Assembly (NCBI RefSeq): GCF_001447155.2
Contig: NZ_CP014754.1
Coordinates: 4,278,001 to 4,342,000 of the forward strand
Length of the DNA: 64,000 nucleotides
Source of the DNA: Marinobacter sp. LQ44
Lineage (GTDB): Bacteria; Pseudomonadota; Gammaproteobacteria; Pseudomonadales; Oleiphilaceae
Direction of reading: 5' to 3'
The position numbers and the translations under genes were made by a program. The notes under the pieces were generated by a model. That model worked only from the letters and a program-made list of their open reading frames with translations. It had not been told where the DNA came from and did not search any database. Positions 47,941 to 56,613 of this stretch are shown piece by piece. The first letter of the stretch is position 1. Every line of letters begins with the position of its first letter.

Positions 47941-49482
47941 ATGATAACGGAAACCCTGTCTCCCTCCGCGACTGATAGCAGACACTCCATGACACGAGTA
48001 TTCCTGAAGTGGGGCACGCTGGCGGCATTGCTGATAGCGGCGCTCTACCTGATCCTGGCGTTGTACGCCCAGCGCGAATTTGTGTTCGCCATGTTGTTTC
48101 TGGTGCTGACCGCCTCTGCCGTGGCAGTGTTTGTCAGCCGGAAACTCTATGCGCATCGTTACATATTTCCGGCGGTCGCCGGTATGGGCGTCTTTGTGAT
48201 CTTCCCGCTGATGTACACAGTGGGCATCGGTTTCACCAATTACAGCGCCAGCAATCTTCTGAGCTTTGACCAGGTGAAAGAAAATCTGCTTGGCCGGACC
48301 TATCAATCCGAGTCGGTTCGCTATGACTACCAGCTGTTTCAGACGGATCAAGGCTATGTCCTGTACCTGGACGGCGTCCATCAGGACCTGGTGTCGCCCC
48401 CCATTGAACTGGGAACGGAAGAGTCCCGTTTTCCGGTATTGCCATCGGCGGACCTCCCGGAGGGCGAGCCTCTGGCCATCCGCGACATCATCCAGCTGCG
48501 GAGCGACCTGTCGAAGCTGAAGCTGGTCACCGAAGATGGCCGGGAGCTGAGCCTGGCGAGCCTGCGCTCCTTCGCGGCGATACACAGCCGGTTTACGCTG
48601 CACGATAACGAAACCCTGACCAATAACGAAACCGGCGTGACCTACTTTCCAGACCACGAGACGGGGTTCTACCGTGACGCCGATGGCAATGCCATTTCTC
48701 CGGGCTGGACAGTCAATATTGGCTGGGACAATTATCTGAAAGTGGTGAGCGACCCCAGTATTCGCGGGCCCTTTTTGCAGATTTTTGTCTGGACGCTGTC
48801 GTTCGCCCTGGCAACGGTGGTGTTTACCCTGGCGCTTGGGCTGGTACTGGCCAATCTGCTGCAGTGGGACCAGATTCGAGGCAAGGGCTTTTACCGCACC
48901 ATGCTGATATTGCCTTATGCGGTGCCCGCCTTCATCTCGATTCTGGTATTCAAAGGTCTGTTCAACCAGAACTTCGGGGAGATCAACCTGGTTCTGGAAG
49001 GTTTGTTCGGTGTTCGCCCGGACTGGTTCAGTGATCCGGCCCTGGCCCGTTCGATGATTCTTATCGTCAACACCTGGCTGGGTTATCCCTACATGATGCT
49101 GTTGTGCATGGGCCTGTTGCAGGCTATCCCCCGGGATCTCTATGAGGCTTCGGCAATGGATGGAGCCGGGCCCATCAGCAATCTGTTCAACATCACTCTG
49201 CCGCTGATTATCAAACCGCTAACGCCGTTGCTGATTGCCAGTTTTGCGTTCAACTTCAACAACTTTGTTCTGATTGCCCTGTTGACCGGTGGCGCACCGG
49301 ATATTATCGGAGCCAGCACGCCCGCTGGCACAACCGATTTGCTGGTGAGTTACACCTATCGCATTGCATTCCAGGATTCCGGGCAGAATTTCGGGCTGGC
49401 GGCTGCCATCGCCACAGCGATCTTCCTGGTGGTTGGCGCGCTGTCGTTGATCAACCTGAAACTGTCCAAGGTCAAGGTATAA
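47941..49482 (+). CDS. malF: Maltose ABC transporter permease MalF
   Basis: A 513-residue inner-membrane protein, close to E. coli MalF (514). It has N-terminal helices (about 20-100), the large MalF-specific periplasmic loop P2 (about 110-255) and the permease core with the EAA loop [21 protein letters not shown] that docks on MalK. The ATG at 47941 is used here; 47989 (MTRVFLKWG) is an alternative start. malG follows 10 bp downstream. Confidence 0.95.
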   Translation: MITETLSPSATDSRHSMTRVFLKWGTLAALLIAALYLILALYAQREFVFAMLFLVLTASAVAVFVSRKLYAHRYIFPAVAGMGVFVIFPLMYTVGIGFTNYSASNLLSFDQVKENLLGRTYQSESVRYDYQLFQTDQGYVLYLDGVHQDLVSPPIELGTEESRFPVLPSADLPEGEPLAIRDIIQLRSDLSKLKLVTEDGRELSLASLRSFAAIHSRFTLHDNETLTNNETGVTYFPDHETGFYRDADGNAISPGWTVNIGWDNYLKVVSDPSIRGPFLQIFVWTLSFALATVVFTLALGLVLANLLQWDQIRGKGFYRTMLILPYAVPAFISILVFKGLFNQNFGEINLVLEGLFGVRPDWFSDPALARSMILIVNTWLGYPYMMLLCMGLLQAIPRDLYEASAMDGAGPISNLFNITLPLIIKPLTPLLIASFAFNFNNFVLIALLTGGAPDIIGASTPAGTTDLLVSYTYRIAFQDSGQNFGLAAAIATAIFLVVGALSLINLKLSKVKV

Positions 49483-49492
49483 GGAGCTTCCC

Positions 49493-50383
49493 ATGGCGAT
49501 GGTTCAACCGCGCTCCACTAAATACCGTGTGCTGGCATCCCATCTGGGCATGCTGGCATTTATCGCGGTGATTCTGTTCCCGCTGCTGATGGTGATCTCC
49601 ATCTCCTTCCGCAGCGGTAACTTTGCCTCCGGTAGCCTGTTGCCGGAGAATCCCTCGCTGGAACACTGGTATCTGGCGCTGGGTATTCCCTACACAGACG
49701 ACGCCGGCATTACTACCCAACCGCCGTTTCCTGTGCTGCTCTGGCTCTGGAATTCAATCAAGGTGGCGGTGGTTTCGTCCATTCTGATTCTGGCATTGTC
49801 TACCACCAGTGCCTATGCCTTCGCCCGCATGCGGTTTGCGGGCAAAGGCGCAGTACTCAAATCCATGCTGATCTTTCAGATGTTCCCGCCGGTGCTGTCC
49901 CTGGTGGCGCTGTATGCGTTGTTCGACCAGATCGGCAATCATGTCAGCTGGCTGGGTTTGAATACCCATGGTGCCGTCATCGTGGCCTCTCTGGGCGGCA
50001 TGGCGCTGCACATCTGGACAATTAAAGGCTACTTCGATTCCATCGACCGGTCACTGGAGGAAGCCGCCATCGTTGACGGTGCCACCACCTGGCAGGCATT
50101 CCGCTACATCCTGCTGCCGTTGTCGGTGCCCATTCTGGTGGTGGTGTTCATCCTGGCGTTCATCATGACCATCATGGAATACCCGATGGCCTCGGTGCTG
50201 CTGGTGGATACCAACAAGCTGACCCTGGCGGTGGGTGCTCAGCAGTACCTGTACGAGCAGAACTACCTGTGGGGCGACTTTGCCGCGGCGGCGGTGTTGT
50301 CTGGTCTGCCGATCACCGTGATTTTCCTGTATTGCCAGAAGTGGATTGTCGGCGGGCTGACCGCCGGTGGTGTTAAAGGCTAG
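49493..50383 (+). CDS. malG: Maltose ABC transporter permease MalG
   Basis: A 296-residue inner-membrane permease with six predicted helices, matching E. coli MalG in length. The EAA loop is [21 protein letters not shown], and the C-terminus ends [10 protein letters not shown], the segment that reaches into the MalK dimer. AAGGAG lies before the ATG. It closes the malEFG operon; malK is encoded on the opposite strand. Confidence 0.96.
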   Translation: MAMVQPRSTKYRVLASHLGMLAFIAVILFPLLMVISISFRSGNFASGSLLPENPSLEHWYLALGIPYTDDAGITTQPPFPVLLWLWNSIKVAVVSSILILALSTTSAYAFARMRFAGKGAVLKSMLIFQMFPPVLSLVALYALFDQIGNHVSWLGLNTHGAVIVASLGGMALHIWTIKGYFDSIDRSLEEAAIVDGATTWQAFRYILLPLSVPILVVVFILAFIMTIMEYPMASVLLVDTNKLTLAVGAQQYLYEQNYLWGDFAAAAVLSGLPITVIFLYCQKWIVGGLTAGGVKG

Positions 50384-50492
50384 CTTTGTTGTTGCTCTCA
50401 GGGCCCGCGAGGGCCCGCTCTCCCAGGCCGTAGCGGAAGATCCCGCACGGCTTCCTTACGCGACCTGCGTCTTCCCGCGTTATCTTTCGCGA

Positions 50493-50533
50493 CCCGGTCA
50501 GAGTTATCCCCCCTGCTGACCGGGCTTTTTTTT
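50493..50533 (+). terminator. Rho-independent terminator of malEFG
   Basis: CCCGGTCAG...CTGACCGGG followed by C and T8, about 110 bp after malG. The stretch between (50384-50492) shows no gene. Confidence 0.9.
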
Positions 50534-50594
50534 GTGGACTTAACAGGATGGTGCACAGCCCCTTGATTCCGGTTGCCTATCGCCTGATGTAGCG

Positions 50595-50703
50595 CGCCCA
50601 TGTGGGAGGCCCTTTCCAAAACCGTGCGGAGCCAGGGATGGCGGAGCCGAGCGTACAGGGATGTATTCACAGCGTGTTTTGGAAAGGGCCTCCCACATGG
50701 GCG
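50595..50703. repeat. 109-bp MITE-like element with 28-bp perfect terminal inverted repeats
   Basis: The left arm 50595-50622 and right arm 50676-50703 are perfect 28-base inverted copies (core CATGTGGGAGGCCCTTTCC). They enclose a 53-bp centre containing GAGCCAGGGATGGC and CGTACAGGGATGTATTCAC. No transposase is encoded. It lies between two convergent terminators, a neutral site. I recognise the GAGCCAGGGATGGC centre as similar to short repeats seen in many marine gammaproteobacteria. Confidence 0.85.
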
Positions 50704-50743
50704 TGCGGCCGGCTGTCACCAGTGAGGTCAAGATAGTGGGCAC

Positions 50744-50768
50744 AAAAAAGCCGGTAAAAAATACCGGC
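50744..50768 (-). terminator. Rho-independent terminator of malK
   Basis: On the minus strand GCCGGTA-(T5)-TACCGGC is followed by six T, about 45 bp after the malK stop. Confidence 0.88.
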
Positions 50769-50811
50769 CAAGGAGAGTGTACTGCAGATCAAATCAGAAG
50801 CGGGCAGGGCC

Positions 50812-51927
50812 CTAGAAGTCGATGCACGGTTCCCGATAGAGGCGGGGGCAGGCGGTGCCGTCTTCCCGGAACAGGTGGCATTTGTTGGCATTCAGCCCCA
50901 ATGTCATGGGTGCGCCTTCCTGAACGGGGTTACCGCCATCGGTGCGCATGGTCAGCACGCCCTCAACGTTGTTAACGTCGAGGTGCACCAGGGTCTGATA
51001 ACCCAGACGCTCAACAACGTGAACCTCACCTTGCAGGTACATGTCGGCCTCCTGGTCTTCGGTCAGGTGTTCCGGACGTATACCCAGGGTGACGTTTTCG
51101 CCCTCAAGCAGGTTATGACCGTTCACCGGCAACTCCAGCTGATGGTCACCCGGCAGGGTCACGGTGACCGACTGGTTACTGGCAGAAGCCACCTGGCAGT
51201 CAATGAAGTTCATCTTCGGTGAGCCGATAAAGCCTGCCACAAAGCGGGTGGCCGGATAGTGGTAGAGTTCCATGGGCTTGCCCACCTGGGCAATGCAGCC
51301 GTTATCCAGCGCCACGATTTTGTCGGCCATGGTCATGGCTTCTACCTGATCGTGGGTGACATAAATCATGGTAGCGCCCAGGCGTTTGTGCAGGCGTGAT
51401 ATTTCGATCCGCATCTGAACGCGCAGCGAGGCATCCAGGTTGGACAGCGGCTCGTCAAACAGGAACACCGCCGGCTCGCGAACGATGGTGCGGCCGATGG
51501 CGACCCGCTGGCGTTGGCCGCCAGACAGGTCTTTGGGCTTGCGCTCCAGGAGCTTGTCCAGTTGCAGCAGGGTGGCGGCATCCTGAACCCTCCGGTTGAT
51601 TTCGTCCTTGTGGGTTTTCGCGAGCTTCAGGCCGAAGGCCATGTTCTCCGCCACATCCATGTGGGGGTAGAGGGCGTAAGACTGGAAGACCATGCCCACT
51701 TCCCGTTCCTTGGGGGGCAGGTCATTCACCCGGTCATTGCCGATGTACAAGTCGCCGGTGGTTATGTCCTCCAGCCCGGCAATCATCCGCAGCAGGGTCG
51801 ACTTTCCGCAGCCGGAGGGGCCGACGAACACCACAAACTCGCCGTCATCGATGTCCAGGTTAACGTTCTTGGTTACCTGGGCGTCGTCATAGCTTTTACA
51901 GATATTTCTCAGGGTTACACTGGCCAT
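50812..51927 (-). CDS. malK: Maltose ABC transporter ATPase MalK
   Basis: A 371-residue ATPase powering MalFG. Walker A is [10 protein letters not shown]-loop [12 protein letters not shown], signature [13 protein letters not shown] and Walker [13 protein letters not shown], with the switch His in VTHDQ. A C-terminal OB/TOBE regulatory domain starts near 240. It follows the alpha-glucosidase gene by 31 bp on the same strand, forming an operon separate from malEFG. In E. coli the MalK C-domain also restrains MalT; this may hold here. Confidence 0.95.
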   Translation of the reverse strand: MASVTLRNICKSYDDAQVTKNVNLDIDDGEFVVFVGPSGCGKSTLLRMIAGLEDITTGDLYIGNDRVNDLPPKEREVGMVFQSYALYPHMDVAENMAFGLKLAKTHKDEINRRVQDAATLLQLDKLLERKPKDLSGGQRQRVAIGRTIVREPAVFLFDEPLSNLDASLRVQMRIEISRLHKRLGATMIYVTHDQVEAMTMADKIVALDNGCIAQVGKPMELYHYPATRFVAGFIGSPKMNFIDCQVASASNQSVTVTLPGDHQLELPVNGHNLLEGENVTLGIRPEHLTEDQEADMYLQGEVHVVERLGYQTLVHLDVNNVEGVLTMRTDGGNPVQEGAPMTLGLNANKCHLFREDGTACPRLYREPCIDF

Positions 51928-51958
51928 AGCGTTTATCTTCTTGTTCGATGGTCACCCG

Positions 51959-53572
51959 TCAGAGCCTGGCGATTTCAATACCCCAGGGCCCCAGTTTCAG
52001 TTGTTTTCCGTGCCATTGACCGCCGATGAAATCGGGGGTTCCGGTAATGGGAGAGCCTTGCGCCGGCAGGGTCACGGTACTTCCGGTCTCGCTCAGGTTC
52101 AGAGCGATGATCAAGCGTTCCTCACCAAGACTTCTGACGAATACCAGTGTGTCTTTCGGGCTCTTGAGGAATTCGATATCTCCTTCCAGCAGTACAGCCT
52201 GCTCCCGGCGCCAGCCCAGAAAACTCCGGTAGGCGGTGAGCACGGAATTATCTTCGGCATGCTGCAGGGCAACGGCGGCGTTGTAATGATCATCATACAC
52301 GGGCAGCCAGGGGCTGGTGCTGGAAAAGCCGCCGTGGGTTTCTTCGTGATGCCAGACCATTGGAGTCCTGCAGCCGTCCCGGCCTTTGTACTCTGGCCAG
52401 AAGTTGATTCCGTAGGGGTCCACCAGGTCTTCGTACTGGAGCTCGGCTTCGGTCAGGCCAAGTTCTTCGCCCTGGTAGATACACACGCTGCCCCGCAGTG
52501 TCAGCAGCATGGCCATGTAGGCTTTAAGTTGTTGTTCCGAGCGGGCCTGCCAGCGCGTGGCCACCCGTGCCACATCGTGGTTGCCAATAGCCCAGCACGG
52601 CCAGCCATCGGTCAGTTTCTGTTCAATGGTGTCCACGGTTTTGCGGAAAAAGTCGGCACCATGTTGCTCGGTCAGCAGGTCAAACGAGTAGGCCATGTGC
52701 AGCTTGTCACCGCCGCTGGTGTAGTCTGCCATGGTCTGCAACGAATCATCATCGCCGATCTCGCCCACGGTCGTGGTGCCCGGGTACTGATCCAGCAGCA
52801 CGCGTAACCGCTTCAGGAACGTCAGGTTCTCCGGCTGGGTTTTGTCGTGCTTGTGATGCTGGTAGGCGTAGGGGTTTTCTTTGCGAACACCGATGGAGCC
52901 CTCCTGCAATGCCTTGCTTGGTGGGTTGTCCCGCAGCTTGCGGTCATGGAAGCAGAAGTTGATGGCGTCCAGGCGGAACCCGTCAACTCCCCGGTCCAGC
53001 CAGAACTTCACATCGGACAGCACCTGTTCCTGAACCTCCGGGTTGTGGAAGTTCAGGTCTGGCTGACTGGCCAGGAAGTTGTGCAGGTAGTACTGCTTGC
53101 GGCGACTGTCCCAGGCCCAGGAGGAGCCGCCAAACACTGACAGCCAGTTGTTGGGCGGCGTGCCGTCTGGCTTGGGGTCGGCCCACACATACCAGTCGGC
53201 TTTTGGATTGTCACGGGACTGGCGACTTTCCACAAACCAGGGGTGTTGGTCGGAAGAGTGGCTCAGCACCTGGTCGATCATGATCTTCAGGCCGCGCTTG
53301 TGGGCTTCGGCGATCAGTTCATCGAAATCTTTCAGGGTTCCGAATATCGGGTCGACATTGCGGTAGTCAGAGACGTCGTATCCAAAGTCTTTCATCGGAG
53401 AGGTGAAAAACGGGGACAGCCAGATGGCATCCACATTCAGGCTGGCGATGTAGTCCAGCTTCGCGGTCACCCCGGGCAGGTCGCCCACTCCGTCGCCGTT
53501 GGAGTCATAGAAGCTGCGTGGATACACTTGATAGATAACGGCGCCACGCCACCAGTCCGGATTTCTGCTCAT
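51959..53572 (-). CDS. Cytoplasmic GH13 alpha-glucosidase
   Basis: A 537-residue intracellular enzyme without a signal peptide. The GH13 triad is at Asp202 (GFRLDAINF), Glu271 (TVGEIGDDD) and Asp333 (IGNHDVAR), the same numbering as the characterised GH13_23 alpha-glucosidase of a marine Halomonas. It should release glucose from maltose and short oligosaccharides, including alpha-1,4 and possibly alpha-1,6 or sucrose-type bonds. It heads the alpha-glucosidase-malK operon and replaces MalP/MalQ as the local route to glucose. A phased operator array lies upstream. Confidence 0.93.
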   Translation of the reverse strand: MSRNPDWWRGAVIYQVYPRSFYDSNGDGVGDLPGVTAKLDYIASLNVDAIWLSPFFTSPMKDFGYDVSDYRNVDPIFGTLKDFDELIAEAHKRGLKIMIDQVLSHSSDQHPWFVESRQSRDNPKADWYVWADPKPDGTPPNNWLSVFGGSSWAWDSRRKQYYLHNFLASQPDLNFHNPEVQEQVLSDVKFWLDRGVDGFRLDAINFCFHDRKLRDNPPSKALQEGSIGVRKENPYAYQHHKHDKTQPENLTFLKRLRVLLDQYPGTTTVGEIGDDDSLQTMADYTSGGDKLHMAYSFDLLTEQHGADFFRKTVDTIEQKLTDGWPCWAIGNHDVARVATRWQARSEQQLKAYMAMLLTLRGSVCIYQGEELGLTEAELQYEDLVDPYGINFWPEYKGRDGCRTPMVWHHEETHGGFSSTSPWLPVYDDHYNAAVALQHAEDNSVLTAYRSFLGWRREQAVLLEGDIEFLKSPKDTLVFVRSLGEERLIIALNLSETGSTVTLPAQGSPITGTPDFIGGQWHGKQLKLGPWGIEIARL

Positions 53573-53677
53573 CTTGCCTCACTTACACCCTGGTGGTGAA
53601 AAGTTCTTGTTGTGCGATGGAGGCGAGTCCCCACCGATCAATACACCTGCCATGGTGCGATGTTGCCTTGGGTGGTT

Positions 53678-53772
53678 CATCCTCCTGCCCGTGTTTTTGT
53701 CGGCGTAGCCGGGGGGAGGAGGGGGGCGTAGCGGGGCGTATAGGGTAGTAGTGGGCGTGAGGGGTGGAGGAG
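53678..53772 (-). promoter_or_regulatory. Phased 10-bp G-rich array, candidate MalT operator of the alpha-glucosidase operon
   Basis: On the plus strand six consecutive 10-bp units start at 53713, 53723, 53733, 53743, 53753 and 53763: GGGGAGGAGG, GGGGCGTAGC, GGGGCGTATA, GGGTAGTAGT, GGGCGTGAGG, GGTGGAGGAG. The first is an exact E. coli-type MalT box. In the gene direction a GGAGGATG follows at 53685-53678. MalT acts as a multimer on repeated boxes, which suits helical phasing. The array begins about 140 bp before the start codon and abuts the malT 3' end. Confidence 0.55.
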
Positions 53773-53783
53773 CCGATGCCGGC

Positions 53784-56558
53784 TCACTCCCCCTGGATCT
53801 TGCTCAGCAGGTCCTTGGCCAGTTCAATCGCTTCGGAGCGGTGGCTGATGTTCTGCTTCTGGTACAGGCTGCGGATGTGGGTTTTTACCGTGGTAGAAGC
53901 CACTTTAAGATGCTCGGCAATCTGGTCGTTGGACAGGCCGGCATGAATCAGGCTCAGTATCTGCCACTCTCGTCGGGTCAGGGGTGAGGTGCGAATCAGC
54001 TCCGGCACATCGGGCCGGTCGATGATGTCCTGGATGATGGCTTCGTCCAGGGAAATCCGGATCGCCCGGCTGAAATCCCGCTGCTGTTGGGCAAGCTGAA
54101 TCAGGCGTTCGGCCCGCTGTTGTTCCATGCCCTCAATCAGGCCGTCGTTGATCAGCGCTTTGAGAATGACAATCAGAACCTTGCCCAGGCGCAGAAAACT
54201 TCCCACTGCGCCGGTGGTGCTGGCAAGTTCCAGGGCCAGGCGCATGTGTTCCAGAGCCTTTTCGCGGTTTTCGATCTGCCAGAACAGATAGGCCAGCGCG
54301 ATATGGTTGCGGTTAAGGTCGGTTTTCAGGCCAATCTGGCCGGCAACGCTGGTCAGTGCCTCCAGGATTGGCCGGGCGCCCTGATATTGGCCCAGACTCA
54401 TCAGGGCACGGGCCCGGTTTCGACCGTTGCACTGATAGAAATGGTTGGTTGCCTCCTCCGGTTTACACGGTGGTGCAATGGTCAGCCAACGCTCAATGGC
54501 GTTCTGGTCCCGCACGGCGTCCCAGTACGTCAGCATGGTGGCATGGGCGTTGGCAACCCAGTCCAGATGGTAGTCGCCAGCGGCGAGCATCTTCTGGACC
54601 TTGGCTATGTAGTCTGCACACAGGCTCTGGCGGCCGCGGGCCTGTGCAACCTTGGCCAGAGTGGTGTAGCTCTGGACATACCAGCGTTCGCCCTGGGCTT
54701 CCAGAATCTCTATGCCCTGGAGTGCGCAACGTTCCGCGCTCTCCAGGTGATGCCATTCCCACATCACCTGACTGCGAATGCGGAACAGGAACTCGAGAAT
54801 GGGCAGGTGGTTCAGCTGGTTTTCTTCGGCATATTGAAATGCCCGCTCCTGAATGTTGTAGGCCTTTTGCAAAAGCCCCATGGCCACGCTGATCTCGCTT
54901 TGCTGGCACAGGGCCCAGATCACATTCTGGTGCGCCTGATGGGCCCGGGCCATATGTTCGGTTTCCTGCATCCGGGTCAAGGCTTCCTGCAGCTCGCCCC
55001 GGACAAACAGGGCTTCACCCAGAACCGAAGCAGCTGCAACCCGTGAGGTGGGCAGGTAGGCGGCTTCTTGCGCTACCGCTTCCCGTGCCAATGCCAGGGC
55101 GCGGTCGCTGTCGCCATAGTTCATGGCCACCTGTGCCCGTATGGCACTGAATTCGCCATGGACCGTCCGCTGGGACTCCTCGCTCATGACCGCTTTCAGT
55201 TGGGTCTCAGCGGCGGATAGCCAGTTTTCCACCTCGTCGAACTTGTATTGTCCCTGGGCTACCCAGGCCCGAAGCAACGTCAGTGTTGGATCTTCTGCAA
55301 TGATTTTCTGGGGCAGGGCGTCCAGGCATCGTTGCAGCAGCGTAAACTGGCCTTCGGTAAAGAACTTTCGGCCATGCTGGTTCAGGACCCGGGTAATGCG
55401 CTCCGGGTCTTCTGCGGCGACTGCATGCCGGGCGGCTTCCTCTGCGTGGTCCAGCTCCAGCCAGGCATCGGTGGCGCGCTGGTGCAGGGCTTTCTGATTT
55501 TCCTGTGTGGTACTGGCAAGCAGGTGCCGCAGGTAGACAGAGAACAGCTGGTGGTAACGAAACCAGAGCGCGCTGTTATCAACGGGCGTGATGAACAACC
55601 CCATGGCCAGCAGGCTGCCGAGCAGAGCCTGGCCATCGGAATCGTTCATTACCCGCATGACCATGCCCGCGTTGAAACGGTCAAGGATGCTGGTGCGCAA
55701 GAGGAAGGAGCGTTGTTGTTCACTCAGGTCCTGCCCGACCAGTTCGTCAAAGTAGTCAAAAATGTGCTGGTTACCCTGGTCAAGCTGGTCGACAAAATGA
55801 CTGAACTCGATGCTGGTGCGGGCGGAGGCAGACAACAGTTGCAGCGCCGAGACCCAGCCTTCTACCCTTCGAACCGCACGCTCAATGTTTTCCCGGGAAA
55901 CCTCAAATGGCAGCCGTTGCTCGAAGTAGCTTTGCGCCTCATCGGCATCAAAGGCGAGATCCCTGCTGGTAATTTCAATCATTTGCCCCTTCATCCTGAG
56001 CTGGGCAACACCCAGGGGCGGGAGTGTTCTGGAGATGACAACAAGAGTGAGGTAGGGCGGCAGATGCCGCAGCAGGAACCTGATCCCTTGATGAATCTCC
56101 GGGTTGGTGATGATCTGGTAGTCATCAAGAACCAGGTAACTGGGCTCCTCAGAAGGTGGCAGTCCGGCGAGGAGTTCTGTGAGAAATGATTCGAGACCGT
56201 GACCCTGTTGGTCCCCTGTCGGATCAATTGCAGGCATATCCGGCGTATCGACAATCTGACCAACGGCATGGGCCAGGTACCCGGCAAACCGGACGGGGTC
56301 GTTGTCGGTATTTTCCAGGCGGTACCATGCGGCCTTTGCCTCCAGATCGTCCAGGCGTTCGGCCAGGGTGGTGGTTTTGCCATAGCCTGCCGGGGCATGA
56401 ACCAGCAACAGGGAGACCGGCTCCCGAGTCTGCAGCAGGTCGTTAAATTTTTCCCGGGCTAACAATCCGGCCGGCGGCAAAGGGGCGCTGGTTTTAGCGG
56501 CAATAAAGGTCAGATTTGATGGCGCCGGTGTGGTTGGCATGAGCGGTTTCTCAGACAT
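53784..56558 (-). CDS. malT: MalT, ATP-dependent transcriptional activator of the maltose regulon
   Basis: A 924-residue STAND-class regulator (E. coli 901). The N-terminal NTPase has Walker A HAPAGYGKTT (near 55) and a Walker B YLVLDDYQI. A superhelical TPR-like sensor spans about 430-800. The LuxR-type HTH is at the C-terminus (TRREWQILSLIHAGLSNDQI, about 850-915). It is activated by maltotriose and ATP and oligomerises on MalT boxes. It lies 55 bp downstream of glpD on the same strand. A GAGCCG-ATGC-CGGCTC hairpin overlaps its stop. Confidence 0.95.
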   Translation of the reverse strand: MSEKPLMPTTPAPSNLTFIAAKTSAPLPPAGLLAREKFNDLLQTREPVSLLLVHAPAGYGKTTTLAERLDDLEAKAAWYRLENTDNDPVRFAGYLAHAVGQIVDTPDMPAIDPTGDQQGHGLESFLTELLAGLPPSEEPSYLVLDDYQIITNPEIHQGIRFLLRHLPPYLTLVVISRTLPPLGVAQLRMKGQMIEITSRDLAFDADEAQSYFEQRLPFEVSRENIERAVRRVEGWVSALQLLSASARTSIEFSHFVDQLDQGNQHIFDYFDELVGQDLSEQQRSFLLRTSILDRFNAGMVMRVMNDSDGQALLGSLLAMGLFITPVDNSALWFRYHQLFSVYLRHLLASTTQENQKALHQRATDAWLELDHAEEAARHAVAAEDPERITRVLNQHGRKFFTEGQFTLLQRCLDALPQKIIAEDPTLTLLRAWVAQGQYKFDEVENWLSAAETQLKAVMSEESQRTVHGEFSAIRAQVAMNYGDSDRALALAREAVAQEAAYLPTSRVAAASVLGEALFVRGELQEALTRMQETEHMARAHQAHQNVIWALCQQSEISVAMGLLQKAYNIQERAFQYAEENQLNHLPILEFLFRIRSQVMWEWHHLESAERCALQGIEILEAQGERWYVQSYTTLAKVAQARGRQSLCADYIAKVQKMLAAGDYHLDWVANAHATMLTYWDAVRDQNAIERWLTIAPPCKPEEATNHFYQCNGRNRARALMSLGQYQGARPILEALTSVAGQIGLKTDLNRNHIALAYLFWQIENREKALEHMRLALELASTTGAVGSFLRLGKVLIVILKALINDGLIEGMEQQRAERLIQLAQQQRDFSRAIRISLDEAIIQDIIDRPDVPELIRTSPLTRREWQILSLIHAGLSNDQIAEHLKVASTTVKTHIRSLYQKQNISHRSEAIELAKDLLSKIQGE

Positions 56559-56613
56559 CTTATTATTGTCCTCTGGCCGAGCCAGGGTTAAACGTATTAG
56601 TCAATCATTGTGA

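Noticed and set aside
53784..56558. Generic LuxR-family regulator unrelated to maltose
   Set aside because: Length, NTPase motifs, C-terminal HTH and the surrounding mal genes all fit MalT specifically.
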